Assembly: GCA_022702545.1 (NCBI GenBank)
Contig: JAHRBC010000001.1
Location: 4,774,001-4,838,000, forward strand
DNA from: Phycomyces nitens
Lineage: Eukaryota > Mucoromycota > Mucoromycetes > Mucorales > Phycomycetaceae
Reading direction: 5' to 3'
DNA: 64,000 nt
The notes under the pieces: generated by a model
Databases searched by the model: none
What the model saw: the letters and a program-made list of their open reading frames with translations, nothing else
Told to the model about the DNA's origin: nothing
Part shown: positions 61,541 to 64,000 of the stretch, in pieces
How positions within the stretch are numbered: the first letter of the stretch is position 1
Layout of the letters: each line of letters begins with the position of its first letter
Program-made: the position numbers and the translations under genes

Positions 61541-62121
61541 ATGTACAACGGAATCGGCCTGAGCACACCTCGTGGATCTGGTATGATTTTGATTTGGACA
61601 GGAAAGCAATTGCTAACTAGCTTTAAAGGTACCAATGGCTACGTTGTTCGAAACCTTTCTTTTGTCCGACCACCACCTACTGACAGAAACGATCGATCGT
61701 CAAGCCATGATTTTAAAGCACCTCTGCCTGAAATAAGACAACCCAACCAGGAGATCCTTCTTCATGACCGTAAACGCAAGGTTGAGGTTCAATGCATGGA
61801 ACTCCAGATTGAACTGGAAGATGAAGGGTAATTCGTAATGCAAATTTATTATTTATTATCATATGTCAATTCGCTCACAATCATATAGCTTGAGCGAAGA
61901 TGTAATTGAAGAAAAGGTGCAAGAATTACGTACTCGATTAAATAAGAACATTGACAAGATCCTGCCAAGAAATGCAAAAGAGTAAGCGATTGATAGATCA
62001 ATGTATTGTTACTAATGTAAACTATAGTCTGATGGAGCATGAAACTCATCAGCGTACAGCAGCCAAGGAAATTGAGAACAAGAAGATGATGAAGGCATTG
62101 AATATCAAAAAGTCGGATTAA
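61541..62121 (+). CDS. CWC21: CWC21-type pre-mRNA splicing factor
   Basis: Four exons: 61541-61580, 61629-61827, 61889-61981, 62028-62121 (141 aa). It begins MYNGIGLSTPRGSGTNGYV and continues RNLSF, the invariant N-terminus of Cwc21/SRRM2 proteins. The Cwf21 domain follows (QPNQEILLHDRKRKVEVQCM, then ELEDEGLSEDVIEEKVQELR). Yeast Cwc21 sits at the spliceosome catalytic centre and contacts Prp8 and Snu114. This short form lacks the RS extension of animal SRRM2. The downstream OMA1 gene starts 331 bp away in the same orientation. Confidence 0.96.
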
Positions 62122-62452
62122 TAATTAAAAAAAGTGTAACAAAATGTACAGCCTGTGTATTTATGATATTGCTTCCAAGAACACCTTATCAGAATGTCAT
62201 TCTTTGATAGAGATCAATACAGTTTAGAAAGTGTGAATATAGAAAATAGCTAGATCATCAAGGCTGTCGTTTATTACTCTGTCAGTACAGTTGGACCATG
62301 GATATACAAGGAACCTCGTCCTTATTCATTTTGTATGTGCTAGGAAATTTAATTTAATTTAATATAATTTAATATAATAAATAAATAAATAAATAAATGG
62401 ATTAATTCTCCTATGCCAAGAAAATAAATAAAATATAAAGACACTTCTTTTC
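62122..62452. other. Intergenic between CWC21 and OMA1
   Basis: A 331-bp spacer with TTTAATTTAA and (AAAT)n simple sequence at 62345-62398. Nothing else recognised. Confidence 0.6.
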
Positions 62453-63650
62453 ATGTCATCCTTCTTCAGACGCATTATACCATTAGCCCATGGTCTGGGA
62501 TCGCATCCCAGAACAATATGCACACCATTACCAAAACATAAACTTACACGCATGTATGCCAGCCTCCCACCAATTGTCCATCGCCCTGTACCTGTACAAT
62601 ACAGGAGATTCAACAATAGCCAGCCTTTTTATATGTCTAGGCGACTATGGGTGTTTGTTGGAACAGGCACAGTTATGTTTGGGGGGTATTATGTGACCCA
62701 TCTCGAGAAAGTGCCAATAAGTGGTCGCACTCGCTTTATGAGCTGTACACCAAGCCAGGAAGAAGCCATGGCCAGACAGGCGTATGTAGAAGTCATGTCC
62801 CAGTTTAGAAATAGGATCCTTCCTGCCAATCACCCGTATAGCATATTTGTCTCGAGAGTAGCCAAGCGTCTTGTGCGTGTCTCGGGTATGGACCATATGC
62901 ACTGGGAGTTTTATGTCATTGACTCGCCCGAGAGAAAGTAAGTAAAGATATAAAGGCATGGACTGGACTGGACTGTGGACTGTGGACTGGACAGCGTATT
63001 GATGGCTGTCTAGTGCGTTTGTATTGCCGGGTGGAAAAGTTTTTGTGTTTACTGGCATATTGCCGATTGTAAAGAACGAAGGCAAGTTTCATATATAGTC
63101 GTAAAGACCAGGCTCTTGTATTAAAAAGTGCAAATAGATGGCATGGCGGCTGTCTTGGGACATGAGATTGCCCATCAACTGGCCCGCCATAGTGCAGAGA
63201 AACTGAGCTTTGCAAAGATCCTCTTGGCTGGCCAATTTACATTAATGTTCCTTGGAATCGACCCTTCGTTTATTTTTAACAACATAACCCTAAACTTTAT
63301 GATGATGATGCCATTTTCCCGCAAGTGTGAGACTGAAGCAGATGATATCGGACTCCAGTTGATGGCAAAGGCATGTTTTGACCCAGAGGAGGCAACTCGA
63401 GTATGGGAGCGTATGGAGCAGGCCAGTAAGAGTGCAATTCCTCAATTTGCCAGCACCCATCCAAGCAATAAGAACAGGATTGTGCATTTGGAGAAAAAGG
63501 TAGATATTATTATACACAATTGTCTATTTGTTTGCTTATGTGAGCTTCCTCTAGATGCCGGCTGCAATTGAGGAGCGTAATGCCAGTGATTGCTCTACAG
63601 AGCTAAAGGGCTTTACAGACATGCTTCGTAGTCAGTGGGTGCGATGGTAG
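62453..63650 (+). CDS. OMA1: OMA1-like mitochondrial metalloprotease
   Basis: Four exons: 62453-62937, 63014-63081, 63138-63499, 63555-63650 (336 aa). M48 family protease of the inner mitochondrial membrane that cuts stressed substrates and OPA1/Mgm1-type proteins. The N-terminus is Arg-rich (a presequence). One TM lies near residues 65-82 (LWVFVGTGTVMFGGYYV). The zinc site is HEIAH at residues 193-197, with the third ligand Glu in CETEADDIGL. The FVLPGGKVFVFTGIL block precedes it, as in Oma1. The second intron is GC-AG (GAAG|GCAAGT). Length matches yeast Oma1 (345 aa). Confidence 0.96.
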
Positions 63651-63687
63651 AGAATATAAAGGATTTATTATAGAGATAAAATACATC

Positions 63688-64000
63688 CTAAGCGCCTTGA
63701 TCCTCCAAAACATGTTCAAATGTCTCTTCAAAGACGCTGGGCTCCTGTGCACCAGAAAGCTTATAGCTAATACAAAGTATGATGAGTACAAGATATCCCC
63801 AAAGGAATCGAGCTGGTCCTTCCTCACCTGTCCTGAATCGTGAAATCGGGTACACCATTGATACCCGCAAGATTGCTTCTTTTGATTTCATTCTTTACTG
63901 CCTCTACGTTCTCATCGCTCTCGAGATAAGCCAAGGCCTTGGATAATAAGTTAGGAACATGTATACATGGCTTCAAGTACATACATCATCTCTATTCAAA
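63688..64000 (-). CDS. DsbA-like thioredoxin-fold oxidoreductase, 3' part only
   Basis: Three exons visible: up to 63985, 63937-63828, 63766-63688, with a stop at 63688-63690. The readable tail is NRDD-ALAYLESDENVEAVKNEI, then AGINGVPDFTI and SYKLSGAQEPSVFEETF. The GVPxF cis-Pro loop and the LSGAQ-P-x-x-F ending are characteristic of FrnE/DsbA-family proteins (PF01323), which include polyketide isomerase-like and disulfide-exchange enzymes. The CxxC or its replacement lies in the missing N-terminal part. It converges with OMA1 with only 37 bp between stop codons. Confidence 0.9.

Overview
This window is nuclear DNA of a filamentous fungus, most likely an early-diverging one (Mucoromycota, Mucorales-like). 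The reasons are: short introns of about 45-150 nt with GTAAGT/GTATGT donors and CTAAC-like branch sites in almost every gene; AT-rich, microsatellite-rich intergenic DNA; DIRS-type and Tc1-type transposon remnants; and gene families typical of that group (CYRI/FAM49, an eIF4E-2/4EHP protein, a BIO3-BIO1 fusion). A tRNA-Leu(CAG) implies that CUG is read as leucine. The species is not determined.

Layout. 0-0.5 kb: 5' end of an MFS transporter (minus), cut by the left edge. 2.6 kb: a small uncertain ORF. 5.9-7.2 kb: an AYR1-like short-chain dehydrogenase with ten exons. 7.6-15.3 kb: a transposon graveyard of four decayed Tc1-like copies and a DIRS-like reverse transcriptase remnant, around an unexplained GC-richer, coding-like but broken island (9.4-11.1 kb). 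15.9-17.5 kb: a three-RRM RNA-binding protein. 19.1-21.0 kb: a membrane GT2 glycosyltransferase (minus). 22.5-23.4 kb: endonuclease V (minus). 26.6-28.0 kb: an acidic low-complexity protein of unknown function. 30.5-31.4 kb: a four-pass membrane protein. 31.6-36.4 kb: a divergent biotin pair, a fused DTB synthetase/DAPA aminotransferase (minus) and biotin synthase (plus), sharing a 516-bp promoter region. 37.3-43.4 kb: three signalling genes on the plus strand (CYRI, Ras, NCS-1/frequenin). 43.7-45.9 kb: an E2 ubiquitin-conjugating enzyme and a nitronate monooxygenase (both minus). 48.2 kb: a polyQ coiled-coil protein. 52.0-53.1 kb: eIF4E-2/4EHP. 54.2-55.3 kb: a fifth Tc1-like element. 56.9 kb: tRNA-Leu. 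58.6-60.4 kb: an F-box protein (minus). 61.5-62.1 kb: a CWC21-type splicing factor. 62.5-63.7 kb: the OMA1 protease. 63.7-64 kb: the 3' end of a DsbA-like thioredoxin-fold protein (minus).

How genes work together. The biotin pair covers three enzyme activities of the last steps of biotin synthesis (KAPA to DAPA to dethiobiotin to biotin). CYRI, Ras and NCS-1 each act at membranes through a predicted lipid anchor. The splicing features stand out: five introns begin with GC instead of GT, all GCAAGT, and the Ras gene needs a 2-nt exon (41301-41302) to encode its conserved glutamate. All splice models were derived by hand from reading frame, splice consensus and remembered family sequence; no search was run.
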